This document shows, one piece after another, positions 1 through 10,235 of a DNA stretch of 64,000 bases (positions are counted from its first letter, which is position 1; each line of letters opens with the position of its first letter). The position numbers and the translations under genes were made by a program. The stretch covers positions 5,952,001 through 6,016,000 of the forward strand of contig NGZR01000002.1 in NCBI GenBank assembly GCA_002197995.1. The letters run 5' to 3'. The stretch comes from Gaeumannomyces sp. JS-464. Lineage: Eukaryota > Ascomycota > Sordariomycetes > Magnaporthales > Magnaporthaceae. The notes under the pieces are model-generated. The model was given only the letters and a program-made list of their open reading frames with translations, made no database searches and was not told where the DNA came from.

Positions 1-754
1 TTGCCAACCCCGCCGACCCCCACCACTGGCATTAACGCGGAGGGCCGTGGGCTGGCGGCTGGCTTCCACCTGGAGGCCCCCGCTGTCGCAGGCGGCAGTA
101 TGCACGGATCGCGTATCTTATCGGTTTCTCTGTGCTGGGGTGGGATGGAGGGGAGGGCTCCATGACGGAGGTACAGGGTTATGTGGTTGAAGAGGTATTA
201 GTTAGTACTGGTTACCTGGGTAGATACATTGATGGTACGTGTCTCTGATTTCGTCGGGTTGCGAGCACCCGACCAAACCCAGCACAGAGGAGGGGCAAAA
301 GCATTTTTCCTCGCCTCATCTCCCACCCGACCAGGCTTGCGACAAACAAACACCACTAACCTAATAAAAACAACAACAAAACCACCCAACCGACCGCCTA
401 TCGCTTCACTGGCTGCGCGCCTGCCACTCGCCGACTGCGAATCGCCCGTGCGAGAGAGCCTTGGTGCGTCAGTCCTTCCATCTCGGCGTGCGCCTTTCCC
501 TCACACTGCAAATTTGCAAAGCAGACTGGAGCGGCACTCCCACTACCTGTCGAGTTGGCGCGGTGCGAGCTCGACCTGCCTTGGAACCCACAAATGGCCC
601 GACGTCTTTTGCTACGGCTCCGAGCTATGGCAGGCAAGCCTCGTTTAACCCAAAGCTAACCTCAGGACTTTGTCAACATGTTTCGTCAGGAGCGGAAGAT
701 ACCCATCCACGAACCAAGTCAACTTTTCCCCTACTCCGCATGACTTTGGTCAAT
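1..754. other. Upstream region of the RanBP1 gene
   Basis: No convincing gene is seen here. Open frames on both strands are short, overlap each other and show no recognisable domain. The stretch around 320-740 has the mixed C/T-rich and A-rich look of a fungal promoter and 5' leader, ending just before the start codon at 755. The leader and promoter limits cannot be fixed from sequence alone. Confidence 0.5.
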
Positions 755-1088
755 ATGTCGAGCGCAGAGGCTACAGACAAGCCGGCCGAGACCGTCCAGA
801 AGCCGGACGAGGCTGCTAAGCAGGTGCGTTGAGGCTATATGACGTGGTTGCTGGAGTGGAACGCACATTCTACAAGATCTTGACTAACAGAACGGGGACG
901 CCGCTCCAGACCTCCGAGCCCGTCACTTCAGCCGCCGTTTTCTCCATGTTTGGAGGAGGCGCAAGGAAGGAGAAGAAGGAGGACGAGGATCGTGGCGATG
1001 TTTCTGGCAGCGCCAAAGCCCAGCGGGATGCCGCCGCCGCCGCCGCCGCCGGCGATGAGGTATTACAGCCGTCACCATCTGCACCCAG

Positions 1089-1123
<35 letters not shown>

Positions 1124-1835
1124 TTCAACATACCAGTATTGAAGCAGTATCATTGACCACCGCCGCCGCTGCCGCGCATCACAGGACGACCAAGCCCCGG
1201 AGTCGCAGGATGTTCACTTTGAGCCCGTGATCCACCTGACCGAGAAGGTTGAGGTGAAAACGAACGAGGAGTCCGAGGAGCAGGTTTTCAAGATGCGCGC
1301 CAAGCTCTTCAAGTTCGTCAGGGACACCAGCGAGTGGAAGGAGCGTGGCACCGGAGACGTCCGGCTCCTCAAGCATCGCGAGAACGGCAAGACCCGCCTC
1401 GTCATGCGCCGCGACAAGACCCTCAAGGTCTGCGCGAATCACTACAGTATGGCCCAACGCCCCCTCCGCCGGTGATGCCTTGGGGAATTTTGTCTAACCA
1501 GCATCAACAGTTGTCCCCGAAATGAAATTGTCGCCCAACGTCGGATCAGACCGGAGCTGGGTCTGGAACGCTGCCGCCGATGTCAGCGAAGGCGAGCCCG
1601 AGGGTGTCACCCTGGCTATCCGTTTCGCCAACTCTGAGAGTGGGTTTTTCTATGCCCCTGCGCAGGGATTATATGCTAATAGTGTCTTGTGGTAGATGCC
1701 AACGCTTTCAAGGATGCCTTCCTGCAGGCCCAGAAGGAAAACGAGGCTCTTTTTGGCGAGGCTCAGGGAGAGTCTGCCGGCTCCGAAGAGAAGAAGGAGG
1801 ACAAGAAGGAGGAGACCCAGGCTGAGGCAGCATGA
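755..1835 (+). CDS. yrb1: Ran-binding protein 1 (RanBP1/Yrb1 family)
   Basis: Five exons: 755-823, 910-1059, 1185-1446, 1511-1639 and 1696-1835, giving 249 residues with no frame break. Intron 1 uses the acceptor at 909, which lies about 20 bases after a CTAAC branch site; a nearer AG at 889-890 would break the frame. The Ran-binding domain is clear: a [18 protein letters not shown] stretch, then KMRAKLFKF, the [10 protein letters not shown] turn, VCANHYIVPEM and the WVWNAAAD core. A short Ala/Gly-rich N-terminal part containing [11 protein letters not shown] precedes it, and an acidic/Lys-rich tail follows. By family knowledge it binds RanGTP in the cytoplasm and, with RanGAP, stimulates GTP hydrolysis during nuclear transport recycling. 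Intron 2 contains a 33-base C run. Confidence 0.93.
1091..1123. repeat. Poly-C run (33 nt) inside yrb1 intron 2
   Basis: An uninterrupted run of 33 C lies between the donor at 1060 and the acceptor at 1184. The length is likely to be unreliable in the assembly. It does not affect the reading frame because it is intronic. Confidence 0.9.
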
Positions 1836-2937
1836 GCCTCGCGGCGGAAGAGAGAGGGAAGAGAGCGGAAGAGAAGGGAAAGGCGAGCGGAAGAGAAATG
1901 AACCTCCCATGTTCTAGCAATTATACACTCCAGTCCCCCGCTTTAACAATGAACTGGCCATGATCCTCTCTGGATCTGCAGCTTCTGCCCCTGGCATATA
2001 ATTCAGAGCTAGCGACTGTCGCCACAACAGTTTTGGCCACGGTCCGCAATTGGGCTGCTTGCACTAGAGTCGTCTTTCTTGCTTGGTTCTTCGCTTTCCT
2101 CCCTTTTCAAACCCATACCAGTCATCTGACAGCCCCGCCAGCTTAGCGCATGGTTTCCCCTATCGCACTGCTCGACGGTCATAGTAGAGATTTCGTTTAG
2201 TCCTATCCGTGTTTGCATGCTGAATTCACTCGCTGCTTTGTTACACACCGGAACCAGCACGACGGGATGCATCCACTCAGGTGTTGGATGGCGGACGTGA
2301 AAAAAAAAAAAAAAAAAAAAAAAAAGGCACATGAGCTGAGCGGGAGGCTGAAGTGTTGGTGTCGGAGAGCGCGTAGCGGATTCTATCAACGCAATGTCAT
2401 GTCACTCACTCCTCTCTTCCTGTACCTTATTCCCTACCTAGACATGTAGCATAAGCAAGCATCTGATCCTCCCTGCCTCTATCGCCAGGGCGCAGCATCT
2501 TGGTAAGATTTTGGATTTGATTCTTGATGCCCGGTAGGCACCCGGTAGGCAGGGTAGGTATCGATCATGCACGATCTTCCGTTGGGAAGCACATGAGAGG
2601 CTCCATTTTGGTTCCTGGTTGGCTCCTTCGAAAATGCACTGCTGTGGGCCCGGTCTGGGTGAAAGTGGGGACCACCCAGCCACATTCTAGGTTTGTTTGC
2701 GTGTGGCACGAACGCGCGACGACCCATGCTGAGGGTTCTTGCGGGTGTCAACCCAACACCACCACGGCTACCTAGCTTGCTGTAGGACCAGGCCAGCTCG
2801 CCGGCTTTCATATCGACCGACCCTCACGCCGAATCCGCCATAAACCCCGCGGCTCTCCTGTAGCCTGGTGGAAATTTCCGCAGCCGCCCGAGGAAGTTTT
2901 TGGTAGTGAGCGACGCCGGAAGCGTTTGCAAGGCAAG
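1836..2937. other. Intergenic region, yrb1 3' side and taf14 promoter
   Basis: No supported gene. It holds the yrb1 3' untranslated region, a 26-base poly-A run at 2300-2325, and the promoter and leader of the YEATS gene. Open frames on both strands are low-complexity and lack domains. Confidence 0.5.
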
Positions 2938-4072
2938 ATGATTGTCGAGGTAAGAGGAGGCGAGCCGGGCGACTTGGAGAGGGCTTTATGTGCGAGTTGT
3001 GTGCGGTTGCGCTAACGTAACACGTTTGCTTGCTCTTTGGCAGCGCGAGATCAAGCTCGTTACCGAGCAGCATAACATGTGCGTCTCTTCGTGGCCCGAT
3101 GGATGGAGGGCGGTGTTTCGCTAACGACGGCGTGGGGTTTTCTTAGCAACAAACCCCCTCAAATGGAGGGCTTCCCAATGAAAGAATGGTCAGTCGAGAT
3201 CTATCTTCTCGACCCCAGCGGGAAGCGTCTCCCGGCCAAATGCTTCACCAAGGTTGTCTACAACCTGCACCCTTCGTTTGAAAATCCCACGCAGAGTACG
3301 TCGCGTCGCAAACTCGCCTCCCCCCCTGGGGTGTGCGGCCGAGGGGCCCAGGCTAACACGCGACTCCGAAACGAACGATGCCAACAGCTTTCCACGAGCC
3401 GCCGTTCAGGTGCAGCAACGAAGGCTGGGGCGAGTTTGAAATGACCATCGACCTCTACACGACGGAGAAGGGCGGCAAGCAGACAGTGGTGCACGACCTT
3501 AACTTCGCCAAGCCCACGTACGAAGTGGTCAAACCCTCACGTTCAGGAATCCATCACAGGCGCTGCAGGCGCTGCTGCGCGACTCGGGCCCGCTCCCGAC
3601 TGATGACGACCGCAAGGCCCGTAAGGGCCAGGACGGCAGCAAGAAGAAGAAGCCATGGGACCTGGAAAAGCTGGCGGGGCAGTTACAAAGCTGAACGAGG
3701 ATGATCTGATACACGTCATCCAGATGATACACGACCACAAGTCGGACGACACCTATGTCTTGAATAACGTTGACGGTGCGCTCCGCCCCCGCTCACCCTC
3801 ACTCCCATCCGTCCGGGTATGGTCCCGGGGGCTAATGATGATGCTGAATCATATCATGTGCTCTCCGTGGTCGCTGACAGAGTTTTCTTTGCGCCCTGCA
3901 GCCGGCGAGTTCTCGGTTGATCTGTACACGATGCCAGACGTGCTTACCAAGATGCTGTGGGATTTCATAGTATGTGGTTCCCCTGGCGCATTGCTTCATC
4001 TCCCGCCTCGCGGCGGCCGATGGCTAACTGGCCGGCTAGGCAACGACGGACCAAGGCCACCGCCTCAAGTAG
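2938..4072 (+). CDS. taf14: YEATS-domain protein, Taf14/Anc1-like (two frame breaks)
   Basis: Six exons: 2938-2949, 3044-3078, 3147-3295, 3388-3775, 3902-3969 and 4040-4072. The YEATS domain fills roughly the first 130 residues (REIKLVTEQHN, EWSVEIYLLDPSGK, CSNEGWGEFEMTIDLY, KPTYEVV). The C-terminal part (LNEDDLIHVIQMIHDHK to LYTMPDVLTKMLWDF) matches the short ET-like module of Taf14. Known relatives read acylated lysines on histone H3 and are shared subunits of TFIID, TFIIF, INO80, SWI/SNF and NuA3. Two single-base losses interrupt exon 4: near 3530, between YEVV and the TFRNPSQALQALL segment, and near 3688, just before KLNEDDL. With those two bases allowed for, all splice phases agree and the product is 228 residues, so sequencing errors are likelier than decay. 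Confidence 0.88.
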
Positions 4073-4992
4073 CAAGTAGATGGCGGCGACGGCGGCAAGA
4101 GAGCCCCGCGTTGCTGCTGAGCGCGTGGGAGGGCTGTGAGGAGTCAAGCCCTCGTAGGCTTGCCATGGACCTACAGTATATCTTTGTTGCTGAGGGCAGG
4201 CAGCAACTGGTTGCATCGCATTTGCGACGGCGTTCAGGTTGGGTCTTAGAAACGCCGCCCCGAATCGCGGCGGAAGGACCAAGCTACTTCCAAGTTTGGG
4301 GCGCATACGGCGGCGCGAACCCCAAGCGGTGTCGGACTCTCGATCAAATGCAGCGCGCAAGAGTGCGGATTAGCACTGCAAGAGTTTTTGTTATCTTTCA
4401 TTGCATTTTTCTCTCTGTTCCTCTCCCTATTTTAGTTTCATTTCTTTTTGGCTTTATTTCCCTCTTTTAAATCGAGCGTTCATCTTTGTGTCTGTCTTGG
4501 GCGCCGTAAACGCAACCTTATGGCTACTAGACAAAGTGATTCTTTTTGCCTTGGCGATCATTCACCAGAGCTTGCGGAGCTTGGTCCAACCTTTCGAGTC
4601 AGCCAGTGTGCCGAGGCAGGCGCCTATTGGCCATGGCTCCGGGCGAGGGTGGAGCAGGCTTGTGCAGCTGATTGTGGTCAGGTGCACTGCTGGCAACTGG
4701 GTCCTGCAGCCGCACAGTACCTGGGCCTTGCCGCGGACAGTACGGGCATGCAGCCCAGCCCAGCGTGCCCAGCCAGGCCAGTCCGGGGCGCCATCGAGCC
4801 TCTCCACTTGCTGGCAGCCTAAAGTTGGGCCGAGACCCCACCGCCCACCCCTCGCATAGCGAACGCTTTCTTCGCAACGGCCGCCCGAATAAACCGTCGC
4901 AAACCGAGACCGGCGACTCGCCTCGTCGGCACTGTTTGAATCGCGCTGCCCGTCCCGCTGGCAATTGAGCCGCCGCTCCAGACCGTGTATTC
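4073..4992. other. Intergenic region, promoter and leader of the Zn2Cys6 gene
   Basis: No gene is supported. T-rich and C/T-rich tracts at about 4390-4470 look like a fungal transcription start region for the gene starting at 4993. The long open frames here overlap on both strands and carry no motif. Confidence 0.45.
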
Positions 4993-7900
4993 ATGGCCCA
5001 GTACGCCGCCGATGCCGCGCGCGGCCCCGACCACGCCGACCGCGCCCCCAACCCGGCCGCCTCGCGCCCTGCCGCCGACTCTCCGCGCCGGGCCTCGCCC
5101 TCGCCCTCGCCCTCGCCCTCCCCAGCAGCCGCCGCCGCCCCCAGCGCTGCGGCCCGCCCGCAGCAGTCACCACTGCCGCCGCCACCTCCGCCGCATCCCT
5201 CGGCCCCTTCATCGGCATCGTCGGCTGCCGCGCTAACGGCCGCGTCGTCGCAACCGCCGCAACACCGACGCGTTTACCAGGCATGCATCCCGTGCCGCAG
5301 GCGCAAGGTGCGCTGCGACCTTGGTAGCGTCGACAACCCCCACGACCCCCCGTGCGTGCGCTGCCGCCGCGAGAGCAAGGAATGCTTTTTCAGTGCCACT
5401 CGCCGCAAACGCAAGGCCGACGATGAGACGCTGTCGGGCGCCGAGGACGACTACGTGGTCCGCAACGGCCGCAAGCGCCGGACCGCCGCCTCGCCGCCGC
5501 CGCTGGACCACCGGCTCTACTCGGACGCACCGCTCACCCCTGGCGGCTCCCAGGGTCGTTCCCAGCCACTCCCCAGACCCCGTCGCGGCTCTCTGCCGGC
5601 CGTCGACCGCGGCAGTGGCGGCCTAGCCCGCTCGTCCACAGACCGCGGGCTCGGCAGCGCTTCCGACGAGTCTAACACACCACTGGAGAACCTAGAGGCG
5701 CGCTCTGTTATGCGGCGCGAGGTGTACGGACCCCACGACGCCCTCGACCTGCTGTACAAGGCGGCAACGGACAGGTATGTTTACTCTGGCGAGCCTCTGC
5801 CGCAGAACGATCAACAGAGCCTGACGTATGTGGCCTCTATTCGTGAAACAACAAAAATAGTCCACACAAGCACGGCGATTCGGGTATGGACGTGCGCCCC
5901 CAGCGGGCCGGACCACCGCCGTCGGTGAGCTTTCTGGTTCCCCGACCGGAACCGGGGCACTCCGCCACGGCACGCATTCCAACCAGGCTCCACGAAGATG
6001 ATGGCGACGGTGGTCAGTCGCTCTTGCACGACCAGCATCGCCGGCGCCGCTCAAGCCAGGCGACACGCCGGGGCGGCCGCGAGTTGGCCGAGCCCATCGA
6101 CCCGCAGCTGACGGCCAAGCGCGACTTGGATAGCGACCCTGGCTACGCCGAGGCGCTCAGGGCATGGGCGCGGTTCCGTTTCGTGCGAGCTGGCTGGTTT
6201 ACGGCCCAAGAGGCCATTGACTACATCGACTAGTGAGTATCCGTGTACAAGTCACAACTGAGCCTATTGTCTGCAATCTGTCTACTTGTCGCCCTGTTGC
6301 TAATCGCCGCCGCTACTGCCGCCTTCGTCATCTGCCTTTAGCTATTATAAATATCTCTCTCCCCTGACGCCCATATCGCCGCCGACGTTTAGCAATGCGG
6401 CGGCACACCTGACGCTGCTGACGGAGGAGCCAATCTTGACGGTGACGCTGCTGACCATCGCGTCGCGCTACCGCCGGATGCCGGGCACGGGCGGGCACTG
6501 TCGGTCGCACGCGATCCATGAGCAGCTGTGGACCTATCTCCGCGGCATGATCGAGCGAGTCGTGTGGGGGCAGGAGGCCTTCGGCGGCGGCTTCTGCGGC
6601 TCCGGGGGCCCGGGGCCCCTGGACGAGAGCCAGACGTCCAGCACAGCGCCCTGGCGGGGACTTCCGCAAGGGTAGCCTGCGCACGCTGGGCACCATCGAG
6701 TCGCTCATGATCCTGACTGAGTGGCACCCACGGGCACTTCATTTCCCGCCGGCCGAGGCCATCGACGAGCTGTTACTGCCATCGGTCTACGATGGTGTGG
6801 CGGGCCTAGCAGACGCGGCGGCAGGGCCCGACGGGGCGGGGGTTGGGGCGGGAGCGGGCGGCCGGGCGGCGGCGGCGACGGGTGTGGGCGGCAAGCGTAT
6901 CGAGAGCTGGCTGGAGCCGGCGTGGCGCAGCGACCGCATGTGCTGGATGCTGCTGAGCACGGCCATGGGCCTCGCGTACGAGCTGGGCGTGTTCGACGAT
7001 ATCGACGAGCTGCTGGCGGCCGGGGCCATTACGCGGCCGAGTACGAGGAGGAGACGTACCGGCTGCGGGCGCACCGCATCAAGCGGCTGCTGCTCATCTA
7101 CCTGAGCCAGCTCGCCGGGCGGCTCGGCTGGACCAACATGGTGCCCGAGAACCTGCGCAAGTCGGACCCCGTGGTGGCGGCGCGGCGGCGGCCAGCGTCG
7201 GTCGAGGGCGTCGCCACGCCCGGCACCAGCCTGTCATCGCTCTCGGGCGGCTTCAACTACATCCCAGACCTGGAGCTGGACGACCAGATCATCCACTGCT
7301 GGGCGGGCATTAGCAACGCCATGTTTGTCGGCAACGAGAAGCTGTTCCGCTCGCGCAAGCACACGACCGACATTATCCAGAGCGGCCGCTACATCGGCCT
7401 GCTCCAGGAGTTCCAGCCCATGCTGGGCGAGTGGTGGCGCCAGTTTGAGCGCTTCCGCCTGCCGCCCTACATCCGCCACATTTTGACCATCGAGTACGAG
7501 TACGTGCGCATCTACGTCAACTCGCTGTCGCTGCAGGCCGTTGTTGAGCGCTGCACCAGCAACGCCGGCCACGCAGCCACCGCCGGCGCCGAGCAGCTAT
7601 CGCCCCAGACCCAGAACTACTTTGGCAAGCTGCCCCTCGGCAGCCTCGGCGGCTTTGGCGTCGCCGACCAGGAGTACGTCAAGGAGGTGGTCGACGGCAG
7701 CCGTAACCTGCTGCGCACCGTCGTCGATGGCTTGCTGCCCAACGACTACCTGAAGCACGCCCCCGTCCGCACCTACTTCCGCATCATCAGCGGCGCCATG
7801 TTCCTGCTCAAGACCTTCGCTCTCGGCGCTCCGCGCTCCGACGTTGAGCTGTCCATCGGCCTGATGGACCGCACCGTCGACGCCTTGCGCAACTGCGTCG

Positions 7901-8672
7901 TCGACGATGTGCACCTGGGGAAGCGCTTTGCCGACCTTCTCGAGTCGCTGACGAGCCGCCTGCGCAACAGGTTCATTCATGCCCCGGCCACCGGCCCCGG
8001 AGGCAGCGCTCAGCCGGCCTCGGGTGCTTCGTCGTCCGCGCGCCCCAGCCCACAGCCGCAGCAGGTACATGCACACAGCACAGACCCTCCCGCCGCCGGC
8101 CCGGCCGCCTCAACTGTCCCAAACGGCCAGTGGCGTCAACACGTGGGCCCTGACGGCGCGGCCTCGGAGCAATGGCTGCGGCCCAACGGTTCAGGAACTC
8201 TGGCATCACTCTCCACAGCCGCCGCAGCCGCCGCGGCAGCAGCAGCAGCAGCGGCGGCGACTAATCCACAGCAGGCGGCGGAGTAGGAGCTGGGACTGGA
8301 GCTGGAGGTGGGACAGTAGCCCCGACAGAACGGTGTGGTACGCCCGTCAATATCTCGGCGACGCCCTTTGAAATCAGCACCGGAAACCTCTACCCAAGCG
8401 GATCCGTCTTTGGCGGCCCGTCCACGCCGGCGGCGAGCGCCGGGCTCGAGCACCACCACGGCAGCATGCCTGACAACCTGTTTGGGGACCCGTCAGAGTG
8501 GAACAACTCGAGCAACGAGATGTGGTACCTCCCGACCGGGCCTGCCTTTTTCCAGAACATGGGCGACTCGGCCGTTGCCATGACCGCCGAGGGTGTCAAT
8601 GTGGGCGGCATAGACTTATTGGAGTACATGGCCATGGATCAGTTCCCAGCTGCTGAAGGGAGCAGCTACTAG
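4993..8672 (+). CDS. Zn2Cys6 transcription factor with fungal-specific TF domain (frame breaks)
   Basis: Exons 4993-5774, 5861-6232 and from 6342 onward; about 1,100 residues in all. After a Pro/Ser/Ala-rich start, a Zn2Cys6 cluster spans residues 98-131 with spacing CX2CX6CX12CX2CX6C, followed by a basic RRKRK stretch. The middle ([62 protein letters not shown]) is the fungal-specific transcription factor domain. The tail is low complexity with an Ala run and ends in an acidic/aromatic segment ([12 protein letters not shown]) that could act in activation. The frame shifts near 6600-6660 and near 7022-7026 (a short G run). A third shift near 8285 may be an indel or a 46-bp intron. It is a nuclear DNA-binding regulator; target genes cannot be told from sequence. 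An Aro80-like subfamily is a weak possibility only. Confidence 0.85.
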
Positions 8673-10106
8673 TGAATCGCAAATCCAAGTAAATGTGATT
8701 CCCAAGACCCGTCCTGCATCTGCCACCCATGTCTTCCTATATCTAGTTTGATTCATACGGGGCTCCGGGCTGAGTGCTGGGTAAACCTGGATCATTTGCA
8801 CAGATGTGTGTGTGTGTGTGTGTGTGTGTTTTGTATATATACATAGGTGGAGAATGAATGGATGCCATTGAACTCTACGTGTGAAACATCGTCATATTAT
8901 GGCGGCTGTTGCTGTTCTCGTCTTTACCTATCGTTGCGCGGCAGGCGGGCGGCTGGCACCCTGCTGATGGCCATTTCACTATTCCCACGAGCTAGTGGTC
9001 GTGCCTCTAAGCGCAGGCGTTCTGGGAAATGGCAGACTGGGGCGAATATACACTGTTTCACGTCTCACATGTCTACCTAGTCAACGATAAGTTCCAAAAC
9101 GAGGAACTTGGAGATCGACGTTGGAAAAGCTAGAAAAAGAAGTGAGAGAGGAAAAAAAAAAAAAAGAGAGGCTTCGATTTTAAGTTTCTGGCACTAAATT
9201 ACCAAACCAACAAAGCCACCCATTGCCAACGAGATAAACGCCCACCGAGTGGCGGTACCAAACCATAGCGCCCGGCGATTGTCTAACAGTGCGTGGGGCA
9301 ACTAAAGGATCAGAGACGAATTGTTGTGTTGCTGGGGATCGAGCGATAAGGGGGCAGATACAAAAGAAAGCCATAGGGGCAAAAAGTGAGAAAAAAAAAA
9401 GGTAGGGTTGGGACAGGAAACGAAAAAGGGAGAGAGAATTATTAGACGGAGACCACGCCGTACGCAGTCCTGTCAGAATGTTTGTGTTTGTTGTGTGAAG
9501 GGGAGAGATGGTATAGAGCGGGAGGTAAATCGGACGGTCAAGGGAAATATATAGGTGTGTTTGGCGTAGGCATCTGATTGAGACGGGGTGTGGCAACTTC
9601 AGCAAGGCAGCATGAACACACGCGAACAGAGTGCAAATAAGACAGTCGCGAGACGAAAAGCCTAGATACGCAAGCGGGCTCGGTCCTGGGCGGTCGACGA
9701 GGTGTACATGCATGCTTGACAGAAAGGGAAGCTAGCAAAAAAGAGACCATCTCCAAGCTACGCGGTGGGTATCTTGGCTGTTTTACTGCGGGACAAAGGG
9801 AATCGATAGACAGAACCGGGAAGAGTGGCAGGGGGAGGCGCTCAGAGCGTCGTTTTGGGCTTGGTTTGATATCGACCAGCTGCCAGGGAAGGTGAACGAC
9901 GAATAACACAGGACAAAAACAAGCGAGGCGGAAAGGAAGCAAGGGAGCGTACGTAGAATAAATAAAAACAAAAGATGAATGGAGATAGAGAGTGGGTGTG
10001 GATGTGTGGCTGAGTGTGCGGGTGTGTGATCGAAGAAATAGGGAAACAAAAACAAAAAGTTGGGAGCATCGACATGGCGCTGTTTCCCCGACGTGGTTGG
10101 CGGCCC
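8673..10106. other. Convergent intergenic region
   Basis: This lies between the 3' ends of the C6 factor (+) and the ADF-H gene (-). It contains a TG repeat (8805-8829) and long purine-rich stretches on the + strand at 9120-10080 that read as C/T-rich 3' untranslated sequence of the minus-strand gene. Open frames here are low complexity (Ser/Leu/Phe/His-rich) and are not supported as genes. Confidence 0.5.
8805..8829. repeat. (TG)n microsatellite
   Basis: An uninterrupted dinucleotide repeat of about 12 units in the 3' region of the Zn2Cys6 gene. Confidence 0.9.
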
Positions 10107-10202
10107 CTACTGCCCGAACGTCATGTGGCTCTGGTGAGCAGCTTGGAGTTCTAGATATACGCAGATAATGGTTAGCATTGCATAGGAATTATAGCTAGAG
10201 AA

Positions 10203-10235
<33 letters not shown>

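Noticed and set aside
824..909. Apparent frameshift at the start of yrb1 exon 2
   Set aside because: Using the acceptor at 909 in place of the AG at 889-890 keeps the frame and gives a better distance to the CTAAC branch site.
9180..10075. Minus-strand open frames rich in Ser, Phe, Leu and His
   Set aside because: Low-complexity reading of C/T-rich sequence that lies where the ADF-H gene's 3' untranslated region should be; no domain and no splice support.
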